A DNA stretch of 19,195 nt from positions 1-19,195 of the forward strand of contig KV424189.1 of assembly GCA_001632435.1 (NCBI GenBank), written 5' to 3'. Position numbers and translations under genes: made by a program. Each line of letters opens with the position of its first letter. Within the stretch, counting starts at the first letter, position 1. Source of the DNA: Calocera cornea HHB12733 (taxonomy: Eukaryota; Basidiomycota; Dacrymycetes; Dacrymycetales; Dacrymycetaceae). The notes below the pieces were generated by a model, which saw only the letters and a list, made by a program, of their open reading frames with translations, did no database searches and was not told the DNA's origin. Positions 1-8,218 of this stretch are shown here, one piece after another.

Positions 1-35
1 CGGAACCAAATGCATCTCTCTTCTCAACCTCCATC

Positions 36-66
36 TGCGCACGTCTGCGCGTCTGCGCACCTGCGC
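36..66. repeat. Short TGCGC-rich tandem stretch
   Basis: TGCGC occurs four times at 8-10 bp spacing (36, 46, 54, 62), with a fifth copy at 95. It lies just before the larger composite repeat and may be a degenerate edge of it. No gene is visible here. Confidence 0.5.
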
Positions 67-95
67 GTTTCTCCCAGCCCCTGCTCTCTGATCTT

Positions 96-540
96 GCGCA
101 TGGCATGCCCGTCGCAAGTGAAGAGGCAGGTGAGTGGCTCGTAACTGGCGCAGGGCTTGCCCCTCGCCCTTTACGAGCTGTCTTGCCATGGATCCAGTGG
201 CGGCCTGAGTCTCTGAACCGCGCATGGCTTGACCGTCGCGTGTTCTGACCAGGCTGCGTGGGCCAGCGAACGGTGCTGGGCATGCCCCTCACCTCTCGCA
301 GGCCCACACTGTAGATAGCTTCTCTGCAGCCCAGTCGTGCCGCGCATGGCATGACCGTCGCGTGCATTGACTGGGTTGTGTGCACAGGCAGTGGTGCAGG
401 GCTTGCCCCTTGCCACTCGCCGAAGCACTTGCATACCTTACGTTTGGGTGCGGTGTAGTCCTGCGTACCGCGCATGGCTTGCCCGTCGCGTGTCCAGTCT
501 ATGCTGGGAGCCGTGGAAGGTGCAGGGCCTGACCCTCTCC
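96..540. repeat. Composite tandem repeat, four copies of about 124 bp with two alternating modules
   Basis: Module 1, consensus GCGCATGGCTTGMCCGTCGCG, starts at 96, 220, 342 and 470 (periods 124, 122, 128). Module 2, consensus GGTGCAGGGCTTGCCCCTC, has its palindromic core GGGCWTGCCC at 153, 278 and 399, with a diverged copy (GGGCCTGACCC) at 525. The two modules alternate every 48-78 bp and share the core GGCTTGCCC, so the 124-bp unit looks like an old dimer. Module 1 can fold as an imperfect CGCG-closed hairpin, and module 2 has a 4-bp stem with a TT loop. DNA between the modules is poorly conserved, which suggests that the modules themselves are selected, for example as protein-binding sites. 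No convincing ORF crosses the array. Confidence 0.85.
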
Positions 541-822
541 TTCTGCTCAAGCTCCTTTTGGTAGCATATAGTGTAGTTTCCCGTGGCACGGTACGCGGGC
601 CGCGTGCTCTTGCCAGGGTGAGATCACAAAAGAGGTGATCCATCCCTCTCTGGTAGTATCGGTAGTATCATAATGAAACCCAGTCAGCTCTACAGGAGCA
701 TCATTTGATAACAGCCCAGCCTGCTGTACACTGGTATCGCCTATGACAAGCAGGGCCCGAGAGGTATATTAGTGAATGTCGCGGCCAGTCTGTAATACAT
801 GAGATACAGATAGCAAGTCTAA
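541..822. other. Spacer between the repeat array and the integrase gene
   Basis: I see no gene. It holds a 6-bp inverted repeat GATCAC/GTGATC (622-627 and 635-640, 7-nt loop) and a perfect 9-bp direct repeat GGTAGTATC at 652-660 and 661-669. It should contain the 3' end of the integrase transcript, which runs leftward. I could not recognise a poly(A) signal. Confidence 0.5.
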
Positions 823-2980
823 CTAAACAGCCTGGGTTAGTGTATATATTGATAAATCATCTTCATTACCGTCGGGTGAGAACCTGTTGTTCTCACCATT
901 CCGCACCTCCTCGCCTTCTTGGTCCTCCTGTTCATCCTCAGCTGCAAGTCCCATCAATGCAGGGCCTCGTGCCGCTCGTCCTGGAAGTACTTCCATAAAT
1001 TCTCGCCCAATGGTTGCCTCTCGTTGCTCGTTCCGGAAAGCCTCCTCCTGGATAGCATTCGCATTTGGAAGGTCCTTGAATGCGTTCAGCATTGACGTGT
1101 AGACCCGCCAGAATGTACTGCGGTTCACGGGAGGGCAACCTATTGCTGGAAGCAGAGCCAGTAAGCACTGGCTTAAGTGCGATCTGGATGGAACTCGAAC
1201 CTTCATAAACTCTGCACGCTTCACAACGGAAGGCATCAGGTACCAGCTCGAATACGGGATGGTCCAGAGGGGCAAATTCCAGTGCGACCTGGTCCACAAG
1301 TTCTTTTGAGATGGCTATCTAACTCGAGTCTTCTCAGTGGCTGGTTCTTTGGCTTATTAACAACGCTCACTGACTTTGTAGTTATGGTAGGGACCGTACA
1401 CCTCTGGATGTTCCATCAGAATATACGGAATTTCTGTCGGCATCTTCTTCTTGTCGTTCTTTCGTGGTCTGCTGGTATTGTGAATATGCGCGTATCGGTC
1501 GAGATCACGCTGCACAAGCGGAATGGCCATCCAGCGGAATAGCAGGCTGTCACGCAGTGAGCAGGGTAGGAAGGCAACAGGTGACTACGTACGCTTCGGC
1601 TGGAAAGGCAGGTACGTAATAGCCCTTGTCCAGTCCCTCCTGGAACAGACTCTCCCAACCTTGCGACCACTGCCTCCGCAGCTTCGACCAGAAGATTTCC
1701 GGCTTGATATTAGCATGTCCGCGCATCCACTGGTGCTGGAGGGTATCTTCCAGAGATGGATCCAGATGACGTCGTAGCGTGGTCTGCGCGTTTGCAATAC
1801 CATTGTTTTCGGTTCCTGGATCGCTCTGAGTCAAAAGAGGGATACCTTTGCAATGTCAGCATGTAATGCACCAGTTACTGGAGCACAAACCGTGCAATTG
1901 CTTTGCCGCTTCGAAGTAATAGCTGGCAATAAGCCGTGGGTTCGAGTTCGTCCACCAGACCTTCAGCCAGAGTATGGTGTTGGAGAAATTTTCCAGGCCG
2001 ACGTGTAGGAAGAGCCCGAACCGCTTCCACTTGTCATGTTGATCGAAAGACCAAAACTCATGCAAGCCCGCTGTCCAGAGATGATAATGCTTCAGCCGTT
2101 TCCCCCGTCGCTGTCGATTTCCAATGGGATCTGTCAGAGACTGGTACTGTGAGATGAGCTGCCTAGGGAAAGTGTTAGCCAGCTGCCGAGGAAGAGTCTG
2201 GGTGTCAACTAACCGGGACACCAAGACATTGTCTGACCGCAGAAAGTCACGCATTGACCTCGAGCCCAGACGATTGGCGGTCTGCACGCGAAGTTGCTCT
2301 ACGTACGGAGCGATGGTCTCCAGCGTGTGCCCTTGTTGCTTGACAGAGAGCAAGCCCCACTCCTTACGGCGGCGCTGAATGGTTTTCGTCCTGAACACGG
2401 TGAGAAGAGCTGCCAGTACATGCTGGGGAAGTGTCACTTACGACAGAGTCCATCCATTTTGCTCAAGCTCCACGTCACGGGTAATTGCTTCCAGGATCTT
2501 CTTGTCTCCGTATCCGTACGTGTAATATTTCTCCACCAATGGTCGAAGAATTGAATCAGGCACTGCACCATACAGATCAGCCAGCATCCACGTGGTTGGT
2601 TGGATACCAGTCAACTCACCAGTGCCGTGTTGATTCAGCTGCCGGTGCAAAGTTTCCTCCATCTCAGAGGGGTGCATGCTAAGGAGGGACGCAATGGTTC
2701 GACAGAACAAGCAAGCAATACTCGCTTGATGAGACGAGATATTGGGAAAAGCGGGCTGATACTTCCGTATCAAAGAATCCCCGAGCCAATCCCTGACGGC
2801 TTTGTCATACACGGCCCGCTTTGATGAACAAAGGGGAGTAGCCCAGCACGACGATTGCGCTAAGTGCGTTCTTAAGCCTTGGTTGCCATCAAGAGTGGCT
2901 AGGCCATGTTCCACAGAGAAAACCATAGGGAATCCTAGGGCTGCGCAGAACTGGTACAGCCCAACGGTGCACCGACGCAT
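823..2980 (-). CDS. Integrase-core (DDE, rve-like) domain protein, eight exons
   Basis: Predicted transposase or integrase-type protein of 598 aa. Exons read from high to low coordinates: 2980-2620, 2562-2442, 2390-2214, 2162-1891, 1845-1593, 1546-1375, 1318-1201, 1145-823. All introns are 45-57 nt with GT-AG ends. Those at 2563-2619 and 2163-2213 are multiples of three and could be retained, but the first has a perfect GTGAGT donor. The fold is supported by FWSFDQHDKWKRFG (Asp260 or Asp263), QSDPGTENNG (Asp319) and IKPEIFWSKLRRQW (Glu360), which gives D-x(55-58)-D-x(40)-E, as in rve-family catalytic cores. The layout resembles the integrase-core proteins common in basidiomycete genomes (family knowledge). 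An all-helical N-terminal region precedes the core, and the C-terminus is acidic. The N-terminal start is uncertain: the first ~60 residues could hide another intron. The gene diverges from the kinase at 3596. No terminal inverted repeats were found, so it may be a resident or domesticated gene. Confidence 0.78.
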
Positions 2981-3061
2981 TCATTCCTGGACCCGCTTCA
3001 CCTTCTAAACGGAGCGATGTAGAAGCCATCTTTGGTGCTGAGGGAACCGGCTGTAGTAGAC

Positions 3062-3477
3062 GCTGGAAGATGGAAGATCAAGCTGTCCGAGACCGGACCA
3101 TGCAACCATGCCGCACTGGACTTGGAAGAGGTGAGAACATAAGCTGTCCAGCCCGGTACAGAAGCGATGGCAAGGCGTCCCTAGATGCTCTCTATACCAA
3201 TCCCGCCATCCTACCAAATTGGCCGGCCACCAATCAATCATCCAGCAGTGAGTACTGGATTTGGAATACGCAGGAACCCAACCTGTCCAGCACGGGACGC
3301 TGGCGATGGACAGGCTTCCCTGTCAAAAGGCACTTTATGAGGCTCTCCAGTCATCTTACTTGCACGTCACCGGCCGCCAGTCAGCCATTCAAGCTTGATT
3401 ACTGGAATTGGAAGACGACGGAACCCAACCTGTCCAGCACGGGACGCTGGCAATGGACAGGCTTCTCTTTCCAGAGA
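3062..3477. repeat. 147-bp-period direct repeat with two older degenerate copies
   Basis: Two well-conserved blocks begin at 3253 and 3400 with TACTGGAWTTGGAA. Each continues with AACCCAACCTGTCCAGCACG, then GGACGCTGGCRATGGACAGG. Anchors repeat at exactly 147 bp (3253/3400 for TACTGGA, 3283/3430 for CTGTCC). Roughly 75 bp of each unit is conserved; the rest has diverged. Weaker relatives containing CTGTCC followed by GATGG-like sequence lie at 3083 and 3144. The block sits between the divergent integrase and kinase genes. Confidence 0.8.
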
Positions 3478-3568
3478 AAATTGCCCGCCCATCTCATCCA
3501 TGTAAAGTCGGTACTGTTTTCTCGCAGCATTTAAGGGAACGGGGTGCTCTCGTTCTGACTTCACTGGT

Positions 3569-3580
3569 CCCCCCCCCCCC
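3569..3580 (+). repeat. C12 homopolymer just upstream of the kinase start
   Basis: Twelve consecutive C residues end 15 bp before the kinase ATG. The tract would be in the 5' UTR or core promoter. Its length is prone to both replication slippage and sequencing error. Confidence 0.9.
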
Positions 3581-3595
3581 ATCCGACCCTCTCCA

Positions 3596-6486
3596 ATGGA
3601 GGACATCTTCCCCTTCGTCACTGCTTGGCAGGGAACGACATGCTTTTGCTGCGGTTCGCCCATTACGCAAGAGACCGGCTGGCATACGATCCACCCTTGC
3701 GATCCGCTCACAGGAACAGTCCTGCCGCCCAAGGTGTGCTGCCTTGCGTGCAAGGAGCATTACCGCCAGAAAGAAGGCACGCAGATCCGTACTCAGCCAT
3801 CAGCCGAAGTGCATGCTGGGTGTGAGCCTGTGCCTGTCCCCACCGTGGACATTGCGGAGATTCATCGACGAACGGCCAGTGCGCAGCGCAACAAATACCC
3901 AAGTAAGTGCTCACCTGGACTGAGAGACCTCTGCCGTCTAACGTAGCGTAGCAGGGAAATCACCAGTGCGTGCAGTGGGTGGTGGTGTCCATGCGCAAGC
4001 TCCTTTGGTCACACCACTGGTATACCCCGGACTGCCTCAACCCGCTCTACAGCCAGCGTATGCTGCACCGATCGCTGCTGGCTCACCCTTTCAAGCCGCC
4101 CCAGGAGGTCCAGCTGTAATGGGGTATAATGTTAACCATGCACTGTATGCCAACACTCGCGAGATGGTCAGGAAGTCGATGAGCACACCATCCCACGAGT
4201 ACATGATTGTGAACGCATCAGTCCAGTATCTCGTCGAAGGAAAGAAGACTCCCAAACAACTTGGGGTACGTCTATGTTTACAGCAGTCCAGTTCAGGCCA
4301 TTGCTGACGCGTGTCCCAGAATGTGGTCGAACGACTACACAATGTACCAGCTACGCTGAAGGCTGCTGAGCTGAAAGACTGGGTCTACAACGGACTATAT
4401 CGCAAGCTCCGCCGGGACAGTGACGAATTTCCCTGGAACAAGAACTGCTTTGAGATGTGTGGTCCAGGCCAGCGGTATCTTGAGGACGATCCAAACAGTG
4501 CACCGATGTATGAGTACTGCTTCAAGCTGGGTTGCAAGAACGGGGTAGCATGTCGGACTTTCAGCACCAACACACATGTTGAGATCAGTCTTGTCGTCAA
4601 GAAAGAAGTGTGGAAGCGGGTGGAAGAATGGATGTGGGATGCCCAAGTGGTGCGTTCTTTCAGGTAGCTAATCACATTGATTATGGGCTGACCTACATCC
4701 AGAAGGCAGAGCGACTGCGGGCCGGCAATGAGCCAGTATCTGCAGTGGGTCAACCTCCTCTGGCACCTGCACCTGCACCTGCACCTGCACCTGCACCTGC
4801 ACCTGTTGTGGCTGGCACCGAAGCAACACCTCCTACTTCCTTTGGAGTTGCGGCGATAACAACGAGTGTCCCCAAGACAGCCACAGCTTCATTGGGGAGC
4901 GGTACAGAGGCAAAGCGTATGCGTCCAGTACGTGCTATACATACTGTTATGTGCTCTGAACTAAAGGCGGACAGGTGGAGCCTGAGGCTGATCTCTTGGG
5001 CAATGACCGTAAGAAGCGGGTGGTCCAGCCAGAGGAACATGTTCCTGATGAAGCAGACATCCGACGTGCGCTCATGACATCTGATCACAACAAGGCCAGA
5101 AGAACCCGTATGCTCACTTTCAGAGTTTGCTTCAACTTGGGCTAATGTGCCAGTAGCCTACACCTTTATCAGCTCAGGCCTTTTCCTCCCCATTCCCTTG
5201 GTTCCCTGGAGCAAGCTCGTTCTGGGCAAGGACAGGTTGGTGATCGACTACGAAGGAGACGGCTGCCCCGCATGGCTCCGAGTTGACGAGCACTGGAGCA
5301 GGATGCTCAGCGACCCAGGCAGCTTCAAGACTCCCCACCGTGGGATCGTCACGCTCTTAGAGTCCCCTGTCCAATGGGACAACGCACCGGTGGAGCTCTT
5401 CCCCCTTGGTCGGCGCACGGAAGTAGCTGTGAAACGGTACTACGTCCGATCGAGCCCGAACGGACCTCGACTGCGTGCCCCAGTTCCCGAGGAGAACGCC
5501 TTCCTAGAGAAAGAAGGCAACACACACTACTGGGCGGTCGCTCTGCACATGTCGGGCATGGACTGGGTCGACGAATATATCAAAGCAAATCCCGAATCGC
5601 CTGCCTGTATGCTGGAGCTCCCCAGGACTCAATTTGTGATGGCTGGTCTATTTCAGCACCAGCACGGCGAGCTGAGTGATGCCAGGGCTGGTCTGGTTGT
5701 GCTGATTGAGGAGCTGGTTCAGACCAAAGAGACCTCTGGGGGGTTCCTGAAGTTCATCAGCAACCGGTCGCCAAAGCCAAGGTTTACTGTAGGCCCTGCC
5801 GGGACTGTTGCCCGCTTTCTTTCCTTTCTCCAGCATGTGCAGTACAACATGACCGAGAAGCAGGCTTTCGTCTCCGACTATCAAGGTGAGCCATTCTTAC
5901 TGGAAACTCAAAGCAAGTAAATTCTCATTGGTGTCAAGGCTCTTTGACATTGCTGAGTGACCCACAGATCCTCAGTCATCCGTGAGTGAGGTATGCAATA
6001 CCAGACGGCACACTTATGGCGAGTTACAGGGATCTTGGACCCATCTTCGGCGAGGGTAACGTCTCAGAGGCCTTCAATCAATTCGAGCGGAAGCATCCAT
6101 GCAATGAATATTGCACGGCGTTCGGACTACCCTCACTCCTGGGGGCCAGCGACGCAGACGAGGACACGACCAGAAACAAGAATGATGGGTTGGCATCGAT
6201 TGCCAACCAGACGACTGCACTGTCTCGACCAGTGCCCACCGGTAGTCCCACCTTGCCATCGTTGTCTGACGCGGTAAGGCAGGCCCAAGAGGACATCGCC
6301 AAAGAGCTGGCGACTCGACACACTGAGCAGGCTAAGAAGAAGCCTGGCAGAAAGAAAGCACCCTCGGTACAAACCGCCGAAGGACGGCTGGAAGGCTCTA
6401 GGCCGGCTGGCGGACAGCGTCACAGCAAACGACTGGAAGAAATCGCGGCCGACAAGTCGAAGAAGGGTTCGAAAAGTACCTACTAA
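3596..6486 (+). CDS. Alpha-type (MHCK/eEF2K-like) protein kinase with Cys-rich N-terminus, eight exons
   Basis: Predicted Ser/Thr kinase of the atypical alpha family, 848 aa. Exons: 3596-3902, 3955-4265, 4320-4619, 4664-4927, 4975-5107, 5154-5885, 5939-5981, 6030-6486. N-terminus: a Cys/His cluster (C16, C18, C19, C35, C48, C49, C52, H55), probably zinc-binding, then a Pro/Ala-rich linker, a second Cys-containing region, and an AP repeat near residue 345. Kinase domain, about 440-730: VAVKRY with Lys532 (ATP contact), LIEEL (Glu624/625), GGFLKFISN, FLQHVQYN (His666), SDYQG (Asp680, the family DxQG), LLSDPQI, FGEGN (703-707), and H719/C721/C725 in HPCNEYC, the family zinc site. The tail is basic (KKPGRKK and lysine clusters), suggesting nuclear or nucleic-acid association. 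The 43-nt exon 5939-5981 is essential: it restores the DPQ motif and the frame. Weak point: the exon 3/4 junction needs either a 44-nt intron (4620-4663) without a clear branch site or a 17-nt one (4647-4663). Alpha kinases are expanded in many basidiomycetes; the substrate is unknown. Confidence 0.85.
4620..4663 (+). other. Problem intron or frameshift in the kinase gene
   Basis: Reading straight through reaches a stop shortly after 4663, while the downstream frame is clearly coding and joins the kinase domain through three further introns. A 44-nt GT-AG intron 4620-4663 restores the frame, as does a 17-nt segment 4647-4663 that also starts GT and ends TTTCAG. A better-looking intron at 4664-4702, with GCTGAC as a branch site, leads out of frame. 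A true one-base frameshift is the remaining option. Confidence 0.55.
4764..4805 (+). repeat. (CACCTG)7 coding hexamer repeat
   Basis: Seven perfect copies of CACCTG encode an alternating Ala-Pro stretch in the linker before the kinase domain. Because the unit is a multiple of three, length changes would keep the frame and only alter linker length. CACCTG is also an E-box-like sequence, but here the coding explanation is enough. Confidence 0.92.
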
Positions 6487-7439
6487 GTGCGCCTCACCGG
6501 TAAAACCTTCTCTGATTCACTGCAACTCAGAGACCAGTCCAACTCTAACCATTCGTTTCTGATACCCCCAGTATGTACTGGTAGATAGGCTCGTGTCCAA
6601 CTCATTGTCGTTCGTTCAGTAGCTTAGGCCCAATTCAATCCATTCGTTCAAATTGCTGCCAAGTACATATTGGGAAGACTGTACGCGTAGTTATCTGTAA
6701 TTCTGCGAAGCCTGGACGTGCTTGCAGCGCGTGACCGAGTACTTGGCGCAGAATGCACTGGAGACCAACCGTGGTGAAGTGTTTCCTGGGGAAGAGTACA
6801 GAACATACAGGCAGCTCTGGAGTTGGCATCGAGTACTGGCTATGAAAACGTCTCAGTACGGCACTTTCAAGAAAATATTGTAGCACGATCAGTACAGGAC
6901 ACTGGCCCAGTGCATACATTAGCCCTTCAAATTACCCCATTACACGCAGTGACTAAAGAAAGTCCTTGGGCAAGGCAACGGACTGTGCGAGCCAGTGGGC
7001 GAGTGTCTGGGCAATTGCGAGCTGCGTTTGGGCGATGTACAGGGAGTGAGGAAGGGGCTGGACGCTTTACATGAGCAGAGCTGTAGGGAACTACGGGGGA
7101 GCAATGACGCCAGCATACACAGCTAGAGGAGACGGTGTCTGGTGCAGTGACAGCACCATCCGTTCGCACAGAATAGATATCATTAGCCCTTGACACTGTG
7201 CGCTAGGGGACGATACCTCTACTTTGCCAGTAGCCTGTACAAGAGCGCGCGTACAGAGGTTACCGAGGTCTGAGAAGGGATCAGTGGGCGTAGCCTCAAG
7301 AAGCCAAACTTCTACGCAGCCTTGTATCTGCTTCCCTTACCCAGAGGCTGCGCATTCTACAGACGCTCGACTCGCGGATCGTTCTCCACGTTCAGCAGTT
7401 CGCAAACCGCAGCTCCAGCCTACTTCCCCAACTCAAACA
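6487..7439. other. Intergenic region, no supported gene
   Basis: About 950 bp between the kinase stop and the small membrane protein. ORFs on both strands are short, lack family resemblance and do not join across plausible introns. I saw no tRNA-like cloverleaf and no long repeat. It should include the kinase 3' UTR and the promoter of the 7440 gene. Confidence 0.6.
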
Positions 7440-7847
7440 ATGTCTGGTCCTCTCGCACGCACAGCGATCGACGAAGAATCGCCCGCGCCGGTCCCTGCCC
7501 AGGTACGCCCATCGCTGCATACTGGCTTACCGGCTCACGCACAGTAGAACGCTGCCGAGCGGGCGGCGGATACGCATATCTTCAGCCAGGCGTACCTTGC
7601 CGAAATCGGCCCTCGCCTCCTCAAGTCGGTCGCCGAGCTCATCCTCCTCCTGGTCGCGCTCGTTAGCTTCGTCTTTGCCGGCATTTACGACTTCCTCGTG
7701 TGGGTCTTGCGCACAATCGGGTGCAGCGTCTGGAATGGGTGGCCGTTTAACTACTCGGCTGAAGAGGGTTTGAAGATTCTGTTTTTCTTCCTCGTTGCCC
7801 TTCTTATGGTCGTTGTGTTCCTGTGGGGGAAGTTCTACCATGGTTGA
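7440..7847 (+). CDS. Small two-helix integral membrane protein, unknown function
   Basis: Two exons, 7440-7502 and 7548-7847, give 120 aa. The 45-nt intron 7503-7547 has donor GTACGC, branch-like CTTAC and CTCAC, and acceptor CACAGTAG; using the earlier CAG would leave an in-frame TAG, so the second AG is chosen. Exon 1 is polar and acidic (MSGPLARTAIDEESPAPVPA). Exon 2 encodes an amphipathic start, a hydrophobic segment at about 45-70 (AELILLLVALVSFVFAG and following residues), a loop with GWPFNYS, and a second hydrophobic segment at about 97-116 (ILFFFLVALLMVVVFLWG). The protein ends shortly after this helix. The loop NYS is a possible N-glycosylation site if lumenal. I do not recognise a family. 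The sharp hydrophobic pattern in one frame, the good splice and the clean stop support a real gene. Confidence 0.72.
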
Positions 7848-8125
7848 AAGTTCCTTCTTAGGTGAACTGTAGATTCTTTTCAGAGGCCTCGATCGTACGG
7901 CGACGGCTTTCAACGACCCTCCCAGCAGAGGAAGCACACCAAAACGGTCGATCTCTAACTACTGCGCATCACTATCCTAGGACTCGACACCTCAACGTTT
8001 GACTGAAACGATCTCCAGCGTTCTGTATTTTTTGGCGCAGGAAGAAGTTGTTTGCATTATCAGCAGCGATGTTCAAAGGTAAGTACATTCTGGATCTGCA
8101 TAAATTATTCTGAACAGATATTCTA

Positions 8126-8173
8126 ATACTGGCACCGGAAACTGGTGTTGCTTTCCCTCCTATGTGCCAGTAT
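8126..8173. repeat. Perfect 10-bp inverted repeat
   Basis: ATACTGGCAC (8126-8135) and GTGCCAGTAT (8164-8173) are perfect reverse complements separated by 28 bp. The right arm runs into GTATAC at 8170, with a second GTATAC about 14 bp further on. It could be an operator-like site or the ends of a very small element. Confidence 0.75.
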
Positions 8174-8204
8174 ACATGCAATGTTACAGTATACAGCGGA
8201 AACT

Positions 8205-8218
8205 GCATCACGTGATGC
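8205..8218. promoter_or_regulatory. 14-bp perfect palindrome with TCACGTGA (E-box/CDEI-like)
   Basis: GCATCACGTGATGC is a perfect palindrome centred on CACGTG. TCACGTGA is the kind of site bound by bHLH factors such as Cbf1 or Pho4 in other fungi (established knowledge). It lies about 360 bp past the small membrane gene and about 980 bp before the BTB start; which gene it might serve is unclear. Confidence 0.5.

Larger units (their letters stand above)
2981..3595. promoter_or_regulatory. Shared divergent upstream region of the integrase and kinase genes
   Basis: Lies between two start codons that face away from each other, so both promoters should be in these 615 bp. It contains the 147-bp direct repeat (3253-3477), weaker related copies further left, and a C12 tract near the kinase start. 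No classic TATA box is evident. The role is inferred from position only. An unrecognised 5' exon of either gene could also lie here. Confidence 0.45.

Noticed and set aside
96..540. The repeat array read as a CRISPR-like array.
   Set aside because: Unit length and spacing are irregular, modules alternate, intervening DNA is related between copies, and the genome is eukaryotic.
367..564. ORFs crossing the composite tandem repeat.
   Set aside because: They are open only because of repeat composition; the period is not a multiple of three for all copies and no protein family is suggested.
823..1299. Apparent frameshift near the integrase C-terminus, with two overlapping frames each looking partly coding.
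   Set aside because: A 55-nt GT-AG intron at 1146-1200 joins VYE to AIGCPPVNRSTFWRVY in frame, so no frameshift is needed.
5886..5967. Intron 5886-5967 of the kinase gene using the CCCACAG acceptor.
   Set aside because: It leads to an in-frame stop at 6057-6059 and destroys the DPQ motif; the two-intron model with the 43-nt exon keeps the frame and gives all family motifs.
1..6486. Terminal inverted repeats or target-site duplications marking a single mobile element.
   Set aside because: I could not find a matching pair of ends by eye; the mobile-element idea stays a hypothesis.
6635..7196. Minus-strand ORFs of 89-94 codons in the spacer after the kinase gene.
   Set aside because: They are short, lack recognisable domains and do not extend through plausible introns.
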